Assembly (NCBI RefSeq): GCF_030063475.1
Contig: NZ_JASIRT010000011.1
Coordinates: 102,251 to 166,250 of the forward strand
From: Roseomonas sp. E05
Lineage (GTDB): Bacteria; Pseudomonadota; Alphaproteobacteria; Acetobacterales; Acetobacteraceae
Reading direction: 5' to 3'
DNA: 64,000 nucleotides
Shown here one piece after another: positions 26,533-36,634 of the stretch. A model generated the notes under the pieces. It searched no databases and was not told the origin of the DNA. It saw only the letters and a program-made list of their open reading frames with translations. The translations under genes and the position numbers were made by a program. Numbering within the stretch: position 1 is the stretch's first letter; the number at the start of each line of letters is the position of its first letter.

Positions 26533-27836
26533 GCAAATGCCCCTTCCACATGGCTTCCGCCCAGGGGGCCGGCGTCCCCCTGGGCACCGGACGGCGCACC
26601 CTGCTGCGCGGCCTCGCCGCCGGCGGCGCCGCCCTCGGCCTGCCCGCCGCCACCGCGGCCCGCGAGGCGCGGGCCGACGAGTTGATGCAGTCCCCGCCCG
26701 GCCGCGACGATCAGGCCGCGGCCCGGTCCATCCCCTTCTACGGCCCGCATCAGCCCGGCATCCTCAACCCGCCGCCGGCCGCCGGGATGGTCGCCGCCTT
26801 CGACGTGCTGGCGACCTCGCGCCAGGGCCTGGAGCGGCTGTTCCGCACGCTGACCGAGCGCGCTACCTTCCTGATGGCCGGCGGCACGCCGCCCGCCGAG
26901 GACTCGCGCTTCCCGCCGGCGGATTCCGGCATCCTCGGCCCGGTGATCCTGCCGGATGCGGTGACGCTGACGGTGGCGGTCGGCGCCTCGCTCTTCGATG
27001 ACCGCTATGGGCTGGCCTCCCGCAAGCCGCGCCACCTCACGCGGATGGCGCGCTTCCCGAACGATGCCCTGGACCGCGACTGGTGCCATGGCGACCTGCT
27101 GTTGCAGATCTGCGCCAACACCCCGGCGTCGATGCTGCACGCGCTGCGCGACGTGATCAAGGCGACGCCTGACCTGCTCCGCCTGCGCTGGAAGCTGGAG
27201 GGCTTCCTGCCCCCCGCCGCCGGCGCGGCGAAGCGCGAGACGCCGCGCAACCTGCTCGGCTTCAAGGACGGCACCGCCAACCCCGACCCGAGCGACGCGC
27301 CGCTGATGCGCGAGCTGGTCTGGACGGTGCCCGGCGCGGGCGAGCCGGACTGGGTGGCGGGCGGCAGCTACCAGGCGGTGCGCATCATCCGCAACCTGGT
27401 CGAGCGCTGGGACCGCACGCCGCTGCGCGAGCAGGAGCAGATCATGGGCCGGCTGAAGGACTCCGGCGCCCCGCTCGACGGCGAGCACGAGCATGACGCG
27501 CCGGACTTCGCCCGCGACCCGGAAGGCGCCCGCACGCCGCTCGACGCGCATATCCGCCTGGCCAATCCGCGCACGGCGGAGACGGCCGGCAGCCGCATCC
27601 TGCGCCGGCCCTTCAACTACAGCCGCGGCGTCACCCGCTCCGGCCAGCTCGACATGGGGCTGCTGTTCATCTGCTTCCAGGCGGACCTCGAAGCCGGCTT
27701 CATCGCCGTGCAGCGCCGACTGAACGGCGAGCCGCTGGAGGAATACATCAAGCCTGTGGGCGGAGGATATTTCTTCGCCCTGCCGGGCGTGCCCAGCGAG
27801 GGCGGCTATCTCGCCCAGGGGCTGCTCGAAGCATGA
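26529..27836 (+). CDS. efeB: EfeB deferrochelatase/DyP-type peroxidase
   Basis: A 435-residue dye-decolorising-type haem peroxidase. It has a twin-arginine signal ([21 protein letters not shown]), so it is exported folded to the periplasm. [10 protein letters not shown] is the DyP GxxDG motif with the catalytic Asp, and the C-terminal [19 protein letters not shown] region is typical of EfeB. EfeB oxidises ferrous iron for EfeU and has been reported to release iron from haem. It is translationally coupled to the cupredoxin-EfeO gene. Confidence 0.93.
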   Translation: MSKCPFHMASAQGAGVPLGTGRRTLLRGLAAGGAALGLPAATAAREARADELMQSPPGRDDQAAARSIPFYGPHQPGILNPPPAAGMVAAFDVLATSRQGLERLFRTLTERATFLMAGGTPPAEDSRFPPADSGILGPVILPDAVTLTVAVGASLFDDRYGLASRKPRHLTRMARFPNDALDRDWCHGDLLLQICANTPASMLHALRDVIKATPDLLRLRWKLEGFLPPAAGAAKRETPRNLLGFKDGTANPDPSDAPLMRELVWTVPGAGEPDWVAGGSYQAVRIIRNLVERWDRTPLREQEQIMGRLKDSGAPLDGEHEHDAPDFARDPEGARTPLDAHIRLANPRTAETAGSRILRRPFNYSRGVTRSGQLDMGLLFICFQADLEAGFIAVQRRLNGEPLEEYIKPVGGGYFFALPGVPSEGGYLAQGLLEA

Positions 27837-27880
27837 CATCGCCCTGCCCGCTCCGCTCCCAGTCCCGGAAGGATTCTCGA

Positions 27881-28720
27881 ATGCGCCGTCTGCTTCTGTC
27901 GGGCGCGGGCCTGCTGGCCCTGTCGCTCGCCGCCGCCCTGCCGCCCGCGGGCGCCGCCCGCGCCGCGGCGGTCTCGCCGCTGGAACTTGCCGCGCCGATC
28001 GCGCAGTACAAGCTCTACGTGATCGGCGAGGCCCGGCAGCTCGTCGAGGGCACGCGCGCCTTCACCGATGCGATCAAGGCCGGCGATCTCAAGAAGGCGC
28101 AGGCGCTCTACGCCCCGGCACGCGTGCATTATGAGCGGATCGAGCCGCTCGCCGAGCTGTTCAGCGACCTCGACACCGCCATCGACTCCCGCGCCGACGA
28201 CCACGCCGAGGCGGAGAAGGATGCCGGCTTCACCGGCTTCCACCGGCTGGAATACGGGCTGTTCGCGCAGAAGAGCACCGAAGGGCTGCCCCCCTTCGCC
28301 GACAAGCTGATGGCCGACGTGCAGGAGCTGCAGACACGCCTGCAGGAGCTGACCACGCCGCCCGAGAAGGTGGTGGGCGGCGCCGCCGCGCTGATCGAGG
28401 AAGTGGCGGCCACCAAGATCTCCGGCGAGGAGGACCGCTACAGCGGCGCCGACCTCTCCGACTTCCAGGCCAATGTGGACGGCTCGAAGAAGATCGTGGA
28501 CCTGCTGCGGCCGCTGCTGATCCGCGCCGATGCGCCGCTGCTGGCCAAGGTGGACGCCAATTTCGGCAAGGTGGACACCGTGCTGGCGCGCTACCGCACG
28601 CCGGATGGCTTCAAGAACTATGAGGAGCTCACCCGCGACGACCGCAACGCCCTGCAGGCGCCGATCACCGCGCTGGCCGAGGACCTCTCGCGGCTGCGGG
28701 GCACGCTGGGCCTCGACTGA
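27881..28720 (+). CDS. efeO: EfeO-type M75 (imelysin) periplasmic iron-binding protein
   Basis: A 279-residue periplasmic protein with a clean signal peptide ([21 protein letters not shown]). The M75 domain carries the intact GFHRLE motif (HxxE) around residue 110 plus conserved [19 protein letters not shown]. There is no cupredoxin domain, so this is the short M75-only form, complementing the cupredoxin-bearing paralogue upstream. The ATG at 27881 has GGAAGG upstream; an earlier ATG overlapping efeB at 27833 would add 16 non-signal residues. Confidence 0.9.
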   Translation: MRRLLLSGAGLLALSLAAALPPAGAARAAAVSPLELAAPIAQYKLYVIGEARQLVEGTRAFTDAIKAGDLKKAQALYAPARVHYERIEPLAELFSDLDTAIDSRADDHAEAEKDAGFTGFHRLEYGLFAQKSTEGLPPFADKLMADVQELQTRLQELTTPPEKVVGGAAALIEEVAATKISGEEDRYSGADLSDFQANVDGSKKIVDLLRPLLIRADAPLLAKVDANFGKVDTVLARYRTPDGFKNYEELTRDDRNALQAPITALAEDLSRLRGTLGLD

Positions 28721-28739
28721 CAGGGCGGCCCGTGCCTGC

Positions 28740-29720
28740 TCAGGCGGCGGCGCCGCGCCCGGGCTGCCCGTCCTGCTCCGGGGCAGCGGCGGGCAGGGCG
28801 CGCGTGCCGGGCGGCGCGGTGTCGCGCAGGAAGCGGGCGAGATCGCGGAAGGCGGGCGCCCGCGTGTCCGAGCGGCGCCAGGCGAGGCCGATGCTGCGGC
28901 CCACGGCCTCCCCGCCCGCCAGGCTCCGCACCCGCAGCAGCCCGTCGAGCTCCGCCTGCGGCTGCGTCGCCAGCAGCGGCAGCAGGGAGTGGCCCTCCCC
29001 GGCCGCGATCATGTGCCGCAGCATCTCCAGGCTGCTGGCGAAGCGCCCGTCGCGCCCCGGGCGCGCCAGCCCGCAGAGCGAAAGTGCCTGGTCGCGCAGG
29101 CAATGCCCTTCCTCCAGCAGCAGCAGGCCCTCGCAGGCCAGGTCCTGCAGGCCGAGGCGGGCCTGCCCAGTCAGCGGATGGGCCGCCGGCAGCACGGCCA
29201 GGAAGGGCTCGAAGAACAGCGACTCCGCCGCGATCCCCTCCACGCCCGCCGGCAGGGCGAGCAGCAGCGCATCGAGCTCGCCCGCCTGCAACGCGACCAG
29301 GAGCGGACTGGTGTGCCCTTCCTGCAGCCGCAGTTCCAGCTTCGGGAACCGGCCGCGCACATCGCGCAGCAGCCCCGGCAGGTAATAGGGGCCGAGCGTG
29401 GCGATGACGCCGAGCCGCAACGAGCCCGTCAGCGGCTCCGCCCGGTTGCGCGCCATCTCCAGCAGCGTGCGGGCGCTGCCCAGCACCTCCCGCGCCTGGC
29501 GCAGCAGCGCCTCGCCCGCCGGTGTCACCGTGATGCGGCGCGTCGTGCGCTCGAACAGCGCCACGCCGAGCAGCGCCTCCAGCTTGCGCACCTGCTCCGA
29601 CAGGCCAGCCTGGCTGACGCCGCAGCGCTCGGCGGCGCGGCCGAAATGGCCGAGATCGGCCACGGCCACGGCGTATTCGAGATCGCGGAGGGAGAGACCG
29701 GCAAGGGTGTTCGGCAGCAT
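28740..29720 (-). CDS. oxyR: OxyR peroxide-sensing LysR regulator
   Basis: A 326-residue LysR-type regulator. The helix-turn-helix (FGRAAERCGVSQAGLSEQVRKLE) is followed by a substrate domain with Cys207 and Cys216 in EGHCLRDQALSLC, at the same spacing as the redox pair Cys199/Cys208 of E. coli OxyR. Peroxide would form the disulfide that switches promoter contacts. It is divergent from the catalase gene, its expected target. Confidence 0.93.
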   Translation of the reverse strand: MLPNTLAGLSLRDLEYAVAVADLGHFGRAAERCGVSQAGLSEQVRKLEALLGVALFERTTRRITVTPAGEALLRQAREVLGSARTLLEMARNRAEPLTGSLRLGVIATLGPYYLPGLLRDVRGRFPKLELRLQEGHTSPLLVALQAGELDALLLALPAGVEGIAAESLFFEPFLAVLPAAHPLTGQARLGLQDLACEGLLLLEEGHCLRDQALSLCGLARPGRDGRFASSLEMLRHMIAAGEGHSLLPLLATQPQAELDGLLRVRSLAGGEAVGRSIGLAWRRSDTRAPAFRDLARFLRDTAPPGTRALPAAAPEQDGQPGRGAAA

Positions 29721-29725
29721 GGATT

Positions 29726-29774
29726 GATAGGTAGGACCGAACAGAAATCCTGGAAAGATCGATTTTACCTTATC
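29726..29774. promoter_or_regulatory. Candidate OxyR site between oxyR and the catalase gene
   Basis: GATAGGTA (29726-29733) and TACCTTATC (29766-29774) are imperfect inverted half-sites about 32 bases apart. The local sequence is AT-rich and sits within the 117-base divergent promoter region. ATAG-type half-sites over roughly 40-50 bases are what an OxyR tetramer binds. Inference only. Confidence 0.5.
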
Positions 29775-29837
29775 TCATGATCCCGGCATCGTCCCAGGGC
29801 GCCCATAAGGGCCCGAGGAAAAGGACGCAAGGACACC

Positions 29838-31343
29838 ATGGCCGACCCGACCCGCCCGGTGATGACGACCACCGCCGGCGCCCCTATCGCCGACGACCAG
29901 AACAGCCTCACCGCCGGGCCGCGCGGCCCGATCCTGCTGCAGGACTACCAGCTGATCGAGAAGCTGGCGCACCAGAACCGCGAGCGCATCCCCGAGCGCG
30001 TGGTGCATGCCAAGGGCAGCGCCGCCTATGGCACGCTGACCATCACCAACGACATCAGCCGCTACACCCGGGCGAAGCTCTTCGCCGGGATCGGCAGGAC
30101 GACCGACCTGCTGCTGCGCTTCTCCACCGTGGCCGGCGAGCGCGGCGCCGCCGATGCGGAGCGCGACGTGCGCGGCTTCGCGCTGAAGTTCTACACCGAG
30201 GAGGGCAACTGGGACCTGGTCGGCAACAACACGCCGGTCTTCTTCATCCGTGACCCGCGCAAGTTCCCCGACTTCATCCGCACGCAGAAGCGCCACCCGC
30301 GCAGCAACCTGCGCAGCCCGACTGCCATGTGGGACTTCTGGTCGCTGTCGCCCGAGAGCCTGCACCAGGTGACGATCCTGATGAGCGACCGCGGCCTGCC
30401 GCAGGGCTACCGCTTCATCAACGGCTACGGCAGCCACACCTACAGCTTCTGGAACGATGCCGGCGAGCGCTACTGGGTGAAGTTCCACTTCAAGCCCATG
30501 CAGGGCATCCGCAACTGGACGAACGAGGAAGCCGCCGCGGTGGTGGCGAATGACCGCGAGAGCGCGCAGCGCGACCTCTATGAGGCGATCGAGCGCGGCG
30601 AGTTCCCGCGCTGGCGCATGTGCGTGCAGGTCATGCCCGAGGCCGATGCGGAGAAGACCCCCTACAATCCCTTCGACCTCACCAAGGTCTGGCCGCATGC
30701 CGACTATCCGCTGATCGAGGCCGGCATCCTGGAGCTGAACCGCAACCCCGAGCACTACTTCGCGGAAGTCGAGCAGGCCTCCTTCTCGCCCTCCAACATC
30801 GTGCCCGGCATCGGCTTCAGCCCGGACAAGATGCTGCAGGGGCGGCTCTTCGCCTATGCCGATGCGCATCGCTACCGCGTCGGCACGCACTACGAAGCGC
30901 TGCCGGTGAACCGCCCGCGCTGCCCGGTGCACAACCACCATGCCGATGGCGCCATGCGCTTCGACGCGCCGCGTGGCACGGATGCCTACTACTTCCCGAA
31001 CAGCTTCGGCGGGCCGCAGCCCGAGGCGGCCGCGAAGGAGCCTCTGCTGCGCATTTCCGGCGACGCGGACCACTACGACCACCGCGCCGGCAATGATGAC
31101 TACAGCCAGGCGGGCGCGCTGTTCCGCCTGTTCGACGCCGGCCAGCGCGAGCGCCTGTTCCACAACATCGCCGCCGCCATGCAGGGCGTGCCGGCGGAGA
31201 TCATCGAGCGCCAGCTCGGGCACTTCGCCAAGGCCGACCCGGCCTATGCCGAGGGCGTGCGGCGGGCGCTGGCCGCCACCCATACGCCGGCCGCCTCCGC
31301 CCCCACCACGGCCGCCGAGGCGCTGGCCCCTGCCGCAGAGTGA
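29838..31343 (+). CDS. Monofunctional haem catalase
   Basis: A 501-residue catalase. The active-site region [18 protein letters not shown] holds the catalytic His, [18 protein letters not shown] holds the catalytic Asn segment, and [14 protein letters not shown] carries the proximal haem Tyr. Length fits the small-subunit clade. A short Ala/Thr-rich tail ends the protein. OxyR is encoded divergently, and haem biosynthesis genes follow in the same direction. Confidence 0.95.
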   Translation: MADPTRPVMTTTAGAPIADDQNSLTAGPRGPILLQDYQLIEKLAHQNRERIPERVVHAKGSAAYGTLTITNDISRYTRAKLFAGIGRTTDLLLRFSTVAGERGAADAERDVRGFALKFYTEEGNWDLVGNNTPVFFIRDPRKFPDFIRTQKRHPRSNLRSPTAMWDFWSLSPESLHQVTILMSDRGLPQGYRFINGYGSHTYSFWNDAGERYWVKFHFKPMQGIRNWTNEEAAAVVANDRESAQRDLYEAIERGEFPRWRMCVQVMPEADAEKTPYNPFDLTKVWPHADYPLIEAGILELNRNPEHYFAEVEQASFSPSNIVPGIGFSPDKMLQGRLFAYADAHRYRVGTHYEALPVNRPRCPVHNHHADGAMRFDAPRGTDAYYFPNSFGGPQPEAAAKEPLLRISGDADHYDHRAGNDDYSQAGALFRLFDAGQRERLFHNIAAAMQGVPAEIIERQLGHFAKADPAYAEGVRRALAATHTPAASAPTTAAEALAPAAE

Positions 31344-31415
31344 AGCATGCCGGGGCCGGCGCCTCTCCGTGCCGGCCCCGCCGCCCTCCGATTCCAGAGA
31401 AAGCCAATCCTGCCC

Positions 31416-32399
31416 ATGTCCGCCGTCCTCTCGCTGCCGCCGCGCCTCGCAAGGGCGGCGCCACGTCCTGCCGCCCTGTGCGTCGGCACCCGCGGCTCGG
31501 CCCTTGCGCTGGTGCAGGCGCGGGTGGTCATGGCGGCGCTCGCCGCCGCGCGACCGGACCTCCCCCTGCGCGCGGCCCCCATCACCACCACCGGCGACCG
31601 CGTGCAGGGCAGGCGCCTGGCCGATCTCGGCGGCAAGGGGCTCTTCGCCAAGGAGATCCACGAGGCGCTGCTCGACGGGCGGGTGGATTTCGCCGTCCAC
31701 AGCCTGAAGGACCTGGAGACGGAACTGCCGCGCGGCCTCGCCATCGCCTGCATGCTGCCGCGTGAGGACCCGCGCGACGCGCTGGTGCTCGCGCCCTCCT
31801 GCCCACCGGTCGGGCGCGCCCTGCCCTTCCCGGTCCTGCCCGAGGGCGCGCGCATCGGCACCGCCTCCGCCCGCCGGCAGGCGCAGCTCCTGCACGCCCG
31901 GCCGGACCTGCGCACCGGCCTGCTCCGCGGCAATGTCCATACCCGCCTGGATCGGCTTGAAAGCGGTGACTTCGCCGCAACGCTGCTGGCGGCGGCGGGG
32001 CTGAAGCGGCTGGGCCTCGCGCCGCGGGCCGCCACCCTGCTGGAGCCGGAAGAGATGCTGCCGGCGGCCGGCCAGGGCATCATCGCCGTCACGGCGCGCG
32101 AGCGGGACCACCGGACGATGGCGCTGCTGGCCGCGCTCGACGATCCGGCGGCGCGGGTGGCGGCGACCGCCGAGCGCGCCATGCTGCATGCCCTGGACGG
32201 CTCCTGCCGCACGCCGATCGGCGGCTTCGCCCGCACCTTGCCCGGAGGCGAGATCCTGCTCACCGGCATGGTCGCCCGCGCGGACGGCTCCTTCCTGTTG
32301 CGGCGCAGCCTGCGTGGCCCGGCGGCCGAGGCGGCGCGGCTCGGAACCGCGCTTGGCGCCGCGCTGCGCGCCGGCAGCCCCGGAGACATCCTCGCATGA
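31416..32399 (+). CDS. hemC: Hydroxymethylbilane synthase (porphobilinogen deaminase)
   Basis: A 327-residue cytoplasmic enzyme that polymerises four porphobilinogens in haem synthesis. CVGTRGSALAL begins the fold, HSLKDL has the catalytic Asp at about residue 99, and LDGSCRTPIGG holds the dipyrromethane-cofactor Cys at about 264. The ATG at 31416 follows the catalase stop by 72 bases. Its end overlaps hemH by 4 bases. Confidence 0.95.
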   Translation: MSAVLSLPPRLARAAPRPAALCVGTRGSALALVQARVVMAALAAARPDLPLRAAPITTTGDRVQGRRLADLGGKGLFAKEIHEALLDGRVDFAVHSLKDLETELPRGLAIACMLPREDPRDALVLAPSCPPVGRALPFPVLPEGARIGTASARRQAQLLHARPDLRTGLLRGNVHTRLDRLESGDFAATLLAAAGLKRLGLAPRAATLLEPEEMLPAAGQGIIAVTARERDHRTMALLAALDDPAARVAATAERAMLHALDGSCRTPIGGFARTLPGGEILLTGMVARADGSFLLRRSLRGPAAEAARLGTALGAALRAGSPGDILA

Positions 32400-33535
32400 G
32401 ACCCATGGACCGGCCGCGGGAGCGAACGGGCGTGCTGCTGGTCAATCTCGGCACGCCCGATGCCACGGGCTATTGGGCGATCCGCCGCTACCTCTCGGAA
32501 TTCCTCTCCGACCGCCGGGTGATCGAGGCCAGCCCGCTCTGGTGGCAGCCGCTGCTGCAGGGCGTGATCCTGGCGACACGCCCCTTCCGCACCGGCGCCG
32601 CCTACCGGCAGATCTGGCGGCGGGAGACCGACGAATCGCCGCTGCGCTTCTTCACCCGCGCCCAGGCGGAGAACCTCCGTGCCCGCTGGCCGGAGGCGGA
32701 GACAGGCGTGGTGATCGACTGGGCCATGCGCTACGGCCGCCCCTCCATCGCCGAACGGCTGCACGTGCTGGCCGGCCAGGGCTGCGACCGCATCCTGCTG
32801 CTGCCGCTCTACCCGCAGTACAGCGCGACGACGATGGCCACGGTGAACGACGCCGCCTTCCGCGCGCTGATGCAGATGCGCCGCCAGCCCGCGATCCGCA
32901 CGATGCCGAGCTTCCCCGACCATCCGCTCTACATCCGCGCGCTGGCCACGCGCATCCGCGCCTCGCTGGCGGATCTGGACTGGCAGCCGGAACTGCTGCT
33001 CGGCTCCTTCCACGGCCTGCCACGCCGCTACGTCCAGGCGGGCGACCCCTACCCGGCCGAGTGCGGGCGGACCATGGCGGCGCTGCGGCGGGAGATGGGG
33101 CTGACGGCGCGGCAGTTCCCGCTGACCTACCAGTCGCGTTTCGGCCGCGAGCGCTGGCTGGAACCCTATACGGACCAGCGCGTCGCCGCCCTGGCCGCGC
33201 GTGGCGTGAAGCGGCTCGCCGTGGTCGCGCCCGGCTTCCTCTCGGACTGCGTGGAGACACTGGAGGAGCTGGGAGGTGAATTGCGGGAGATATTCCTGCA
33301 TGCCGGCGGCACGCATTTCCACCTGGTGCCCTGCCTGAACGACGGACCGGGCACGACGATGCTGCTCGACGCGCTTCTGCGGGAGGAACTGGCTGGCTGG
33401 GCCTCGCCGGCGGTGGCCGGGCGCCCGGAGCAGGCCCATGCCGAGGCGCCAGGCCCCTGGCCGGCCGTCCAGGCCCGGCGCCCGGCCCTACCGGACGCCA
33501 CCAGGGCTTTCTCCACCGCGGGTCAGACCCCGTAG
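32396..33535 (+). CDS. hemH: Ferrochelatase
   Basis: A 379-residue ferrochelatase that inserts ferrous iron into protoporphyrin IX. GVLLVNLGTPDA at the N-terminus, the metal-site His in GSFHGLPRRY (about residue 206) and VAPGFLSDCVETLEELG with the catalytic Glu are intact. The last ~40 residues are proline/alanine-rich and beyond the usual family end. It overlaps hemC (ATGA) and runs 13 bases into the 3' end of the opposing amidohydrolase gene. Confidence 0.95.
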   Translation: MRPMDRPRERTGVLLVNLGTPDATGYWAIRRYLSEFLSDRRVIEASPLWWQPLLQGVILATRPFRTGAAYRQIWRRETDESPLRFFTRAQAENLRARWPEAETGVVIDWAMRYGRPSIAERLHVLAGQGCDRILLLPLYPQYSATTMATVNDAAFRALMQMRRQPAIRTMPSFPDHPLYIRALATRIRASLADLDWQPELLLGSFHGLPRRYVQAGDPYPAECGRTMAALRREMGLTARQFPLTYQSRFGRERWLEPYTDQRVAALAARGVKRLAVVAPGFLSDCVETLEELGGELREIFLHAGGTHFHLVPCLNDGPGTTMLLDALLREELAGWASPAVAGRPEQAHAEAPGPWPAVQARRPALPDATRAFSTAGQTP

Positions 33536-34353
33536 AGGCGGGCAGGATTCTCGACGAGGAGGCGCCGGAGTCCCGCCGCATCCGCCATCAAGGGCAGCAG
33601 GTCGAGCAGGGCGGCATCGTCCGCGACGGGGTGGCGCGGGTTGGAGTGCGGAAAATCCGTGCCCCAGACCACGCGCCCCGGCGCAGCGGCGATCAGCGCG
33701 CAGGCGAAGGGCAGCGCGTCATGGAAGGGCGGCCCCGCCGTCGAGACGCGGTCCGCACCCGAGACCTTCACCCAGCAGTTCTCGTGCCGGACCATCTCCA
33801 GCAGCGCGCGGAAAGCCGGCTGTTCCACCCCGCCGGCCGCGTCCACCCGGCCCATGTGGTCGATCACGAAGGGGATGCGCAGGGCGTGCAGCTCATCGCG
33901 CAGTTCCAGCAGGTCGCCGGCATCGAGGTGGATCTGCGCGTGCCAGCCGAGCGGTGCGATGCGCGCGACCGTGCGGCGGAAGAAGTCCATGTCCGGCCGC
34001 GCCTTCAGGTGCCGGACAAAGCCGAAGCGCACGCCGCGCACGCCGCCCTCGTGCAGCGCCTGCAGCGCCTTCTCGTCGAAGCCGTCGTCGATCAGCGCGA
34101 CGCCGCGGTAGCGGCCGCCGCTGCCGGCGATGGCGTCGAGCATGGCGCGGTTGTCGGTGCCGTGCACGATCGCCTGCACGATGACCGAACGCGTGATGCC
34201 GAGCCGGGCATAGAGCGCCGCCAGGTCCTCCTTGCCGCGGTCGGGCGGCGTGAAGGGGCGGTTCTCCACGAAGGGGAAGCGCGCCACCGGGCCCCAGATG
34301 TGGCAATGCGCGTCGCAGGCATCCGGCGGCGGGACGTAGTGCGGGGCGCCCAT
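33523..34353 (-). CDS. Amidohydrolase-family lactonase-type TIM-barrel protein
   Basis: A 276-residue protein of the amidohydrolase_2 group, similar to 2-pyrone-4,6-dicarboxylate lactonase (LigI). ACDAHCHIWGP gives the metal-binding HxH, IPFVIDHMGRVDAAGG the second metal-site region, and VVWGTDFPHSN the catalytic Asp. Such enzymes hydrolyse lactones or decarboxylate small aromatic or pyrone acids. It is the last gene of the minus-strand catabolic operon, overlapping the Bug gene stop by one base (TGATG). Confidence 0.88.
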   Translation of the reverse strand: MGAPHYVPPPDACDAHCHIWGPVARFPFVENRPFTPPDRGKEDLAALYARLGITRSVIVQAIVHGTDNRAMLDAIAGSGGRYRGVALIDDGFDEKALQALHEGGVRGVRFGFVRHLKARPDMDFFRRTVARIAPLGWHAQIHLDAGDLLELRDELHALRIPFVIDHMGRVDAAGGVEQPAFRALLEMVRHENCWVKVSGADRVSTAGPPFHDALPFACALIAAAPGRVVWGTDFPHSNPRHPVADDAALLDLLPLMADAAGLRRLLVENPARLYGV

Positions 34354-35345
34354 CAGTCGAGCCTCACATCGGCCGCGCGCACCACCTCGGCCCAGCGCTC
34401 CACCTCGCGGCGGATGAAGGCGGTGGCCTCCTCCGGTGGGCTGGCAATGACGCGCGCGCCCTGGCTGGTGAACTGCTTCGCCGTCGCCGGCCGCGCCATC
34501 ACGGCCGCGATGGCGGCGTGCAGCCGCTTCACCCGCTCGGGCGGCGTGCCGGCGGGTGCGAGGGCGGCATACCAGTTCTCGACCTCCATGCCGTCAATGC
34601 CCGCTTCGGCGAAGGTCGGGATCTCCGGCAAGGCGGGGGAGCGGGCCGCGCTGGTCAGCGCGAGAGGATGGAGGCGCCCTTCCCGCACATGCGGCAGCAG
34701 CACCGGCAGGTCGAGGAAGGCCAGGTCCACTTCCTTGGCCAGCAACGCGGTGATGGCCGGCGCGGCGCCGCGATAGGGGACATGGGTGATGTTGACGCCG
34801 GTGCGCAGCCTGAACAGCTCACCCGCCAGGTGCGGCGTGCCCCCCGGCCCGGCGGAACCGAAGTTCAGCCTGCCGGGCCGCGACTTCGCCAGCGCCACCA
34901 GCTCCGCCACGCTGCGTGCGGGCAGGTCGGGGTTCACCGCCAGCAGCGAAGGCACCGCGGCGACGATCGAGACGGGCGCGAAATCCTTGCGCGGGTCATA
35001 GGCGATGTTCGGCAGCAGCGTGACGTTCACCGCCACCGCGCCGGTGCTGCTGAAGCTGAGCGTGTAGCCATCCGGCTCCGCCTTGGCGACGGCGTCGGTG
35101 CCGACCACGCCGCCGGCACCCGAGCGGTTCTCCACCACGACGGAGCTTTTCAGCTCCTCCGTCAGCGCCGCGGCGACGATGCGGGCGGCGGTGTCCACCG
35201 GGCCGCCGGGCGGAAAGGGCACCACCAGCCGGATCGGCCGGTCCGGAAAGGCCTGCGCGGCGGCGCCGGTGGGGCGCAGCGCGGGAGCCGCGAGCGTGGC
35301 CGCGAGCAGCGCGCGGCGGGTCGGGAAAAGGGCGTTCAGTCGCAT
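34353..35345 (-). CDS. Bug-family solute-binding protein in catabolic operon (1)
   Basis: A 330-residue TctC-like periplasmic receptor with a twin-arginine-like signal (TRRALLAATLAAPALRP) and Bug signatures FPDRPIRLVVPFPPGGPVD, VVVENRSGAGGVVGTD and HVPYRGAAPAITALL. It presumably binds the carboxylate degraded by the operon. The start overlaps the SDR stop by 10 bases. No TctAB is adjacent; the nearest permease pair is ~6 kb upstream and has its own receptor. Confidence 0.9.
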   Translation of the reverse strand: MRLNALFPTRRALLAATLAAPALRPTGAAAQAFPDRPIRLVVPFPPGGPVDTAARIVAAALTEELKSSVVVENRSGAGGVVGTDAVAKAEPDGYTLSFSSTGAVAVNVTLLPNIAYDPRKDFAPVSIVAAVPSLLAVNPDLPARSVAELVALAKSRPGRLNFGSAGPGGTPHLAGELFRLRTGVNITHVPYRGAAPAITALLAKEVDLAFLDLPVLLPHVREGRLHPLALTSAARSPALPEIPTFAEAGIDGMEVENWYAALAPAGTPPERVKRLHAAIAAVMARPATAKQFTSQGARVIASPPEEATAFIRREVERWAEVVRAADVRLD

Positions 35346-36136
35346 CGCACCGACATCCCCCCGTCCACCACGATTTCCGTGCCGGTGATGAAGCGCGCCT
35401 CGTCGGAGGCGAGGAACAGGGCGGCATTCGCCGTGTCCCGCCCGTCGCCGGCGAAACCCAGCGGGATGCGCTTCTGGCGCTGGGCGAGCAGTGCCTGCAC
35501 GTCGCCCCCGGCGCGCTGGCCGGCGAGGCGCACCTCCACCATCGGCGTGTGCATCTGGCCCGGCACCACGGTGTTCACCCGGATGTTGCGGCCGGCATAT
35601 TCGACGGCCACGACGCGGGAGAGCTGGATGATCCCCGCCTTGGCGGCGGCATAGGCGACCTGCGCCGCGCCGGTCCAGCGAAGGCCGGAGGTGGAGGCGG
35701 TGTTGACGATGGCGCCGCCGCCCTGGGCCTCCATCACCGGCAGCACATGCTTGCAGGTGAGGAAGACGCTCTTGAGGTTGTAGTCGATCTGGCTGTCCCA
35801 GACCTCCTCGCTCATCGCCACCGGCCCGCCCTTGGCCGAGCCGCCGACATTGTTCACCAGGATGTCGATGCGGCCGTATTCCGCCCTGGCGGCTGCGACC
35901 ATGGCGGCGACCGAGGCGCTGTCGGTCACGTCGCATTCGCCCATGGCGAAGCGGCCACCTTCCTCCCGAATGCGGGCGGCGGTTTCCTCCATGGCGGCGA
36001 GGTTCTTGTCAACGCCATAGACCAGCGCGCCCTCGCGCGCGAAAAGCACGGCCGCCGCGCGCCCGTTGCCCCAGCCCGGGCCGACCGAGCCGGCACCGGT
36101 GATGATTGCGACCTTGCCGGCCAGACGCCCTGTCAT
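35336..36136 (-). CDS. SDR-family NAD(P)-dependent oxidoreductase
   Basis: A 266-residue classical short-chain dehydrogenase. Cofactor motif TGAGSVGPGWGNG near residue 13 (an unusual long glycine loop), VNNVGGSAKGG strand, catalytic Ser in NTASTSGL, and YAAAK (Tyr-Lys) are present. Acidic GVDKN after the second strand suggests NAD preference. The ATG at 36136 has GGAGGAG upstream. Within the catabolic operon it would oxidise an alcohol or diol intermediate. Confidence 0.9.
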   Translation of the reverse strand: MTGRLAGKVAIITGAGSVGPGWGNGRAAAVLFAREGALVYGVDKNLAAMEETAARIREEGGRFAMGECDVTDSASVAAMVAAARAEYGRIDILVNNVGGSAKGGPVAMSEEVWDSQIDYNLKSVFLTCKHVLPVMEAQGGGAIVNTASTSGLRWTGAAQVAYAAAKAGIIQLSRVVAVEYAGRNIRVNTVVPGQMHTPMVEVRLAGQRAGGDVQALLAQRQKRIPLGFAGDGRDTANAALFLASDEARFITGTEIVVDGGMSVRCD

Positions 36137-36156
36137 CCCGCTCTCCTCCCCTGGCT

Positions 36157-36630
36157 TCACGATGCGGCCGGCACGAGGCGCCGCATGGTGCGGTGCGGGT
36201 TGCGGAAGAAGGTGCGCGCGCGCCGCGTCCAGGGCGTCTCGCGCGCCTCGATCCAGGCGGGGGATTCGAAGACCTCCCGCCGCTCCAGCCGATAGGCGGC
36301 GAGATAGCGCGGGCTGGTGCCGGCATCGAGCGCGACGAAGCGCCGCGCCGAGAGCACGCCGGGCACGGCGGCGAGGCGTGGAATGTGCTCGTCGGCATAC
36401 CAGGCGTTCAGCTCCTCCTCGCGGCCGGGCTCGGCATCCTGCTCCACGGTGTAGAGGAAGGGCGCCTCCACCCCCTCCGCGCCGAGGCGAAGGATGGCGC
36501 GGTAGAGCACGGCGCCGGCAGGCGCCGGCTGCGGCGCCGGCTCCATCCAGCCGAGCCGCTCGGCCGGGTTGTCGGCGCGGGCAAAGACGAGGCCGGCGCT
36601 GGCGCCGTGCAGGATCGCAAGATCAGCCAT
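36157..36630 (-). CDS. EthD-like dimeric alpha-beta barrel protein
   Basis: A 157-residue protein with no catalytic signature. The segment FLYTVEQDAEPGREEELNAWY followed by DEHIPRLAAVPGVLSARRF is the pattern of small ferredoxin-like dimeric-barrel proteins (EthD/NIPSNAP style) often found in catabolic operons. The ATG at 36630 directly precedes the first predicted strand. Neighbouring genes lie within 5 and 20 bases, so it is part of the operon; precise role unknown. Confidence 0.75.
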   Translation of the reverse strand: MADLAILHGASAGLVFARADNPAERLGWMEPAPQPAPAGAVLYRAILRLGAEGVEAPFLYTVEQDAEPGREEELNAWYADEHIPRLAAVPGVLSARRFVALDAGTSPRYLAAYRLERREVFESPAWIEARETPWTRRARTFFRNPHRTMRRLVPAAS

Positions 36631-36634
36631 CGGC

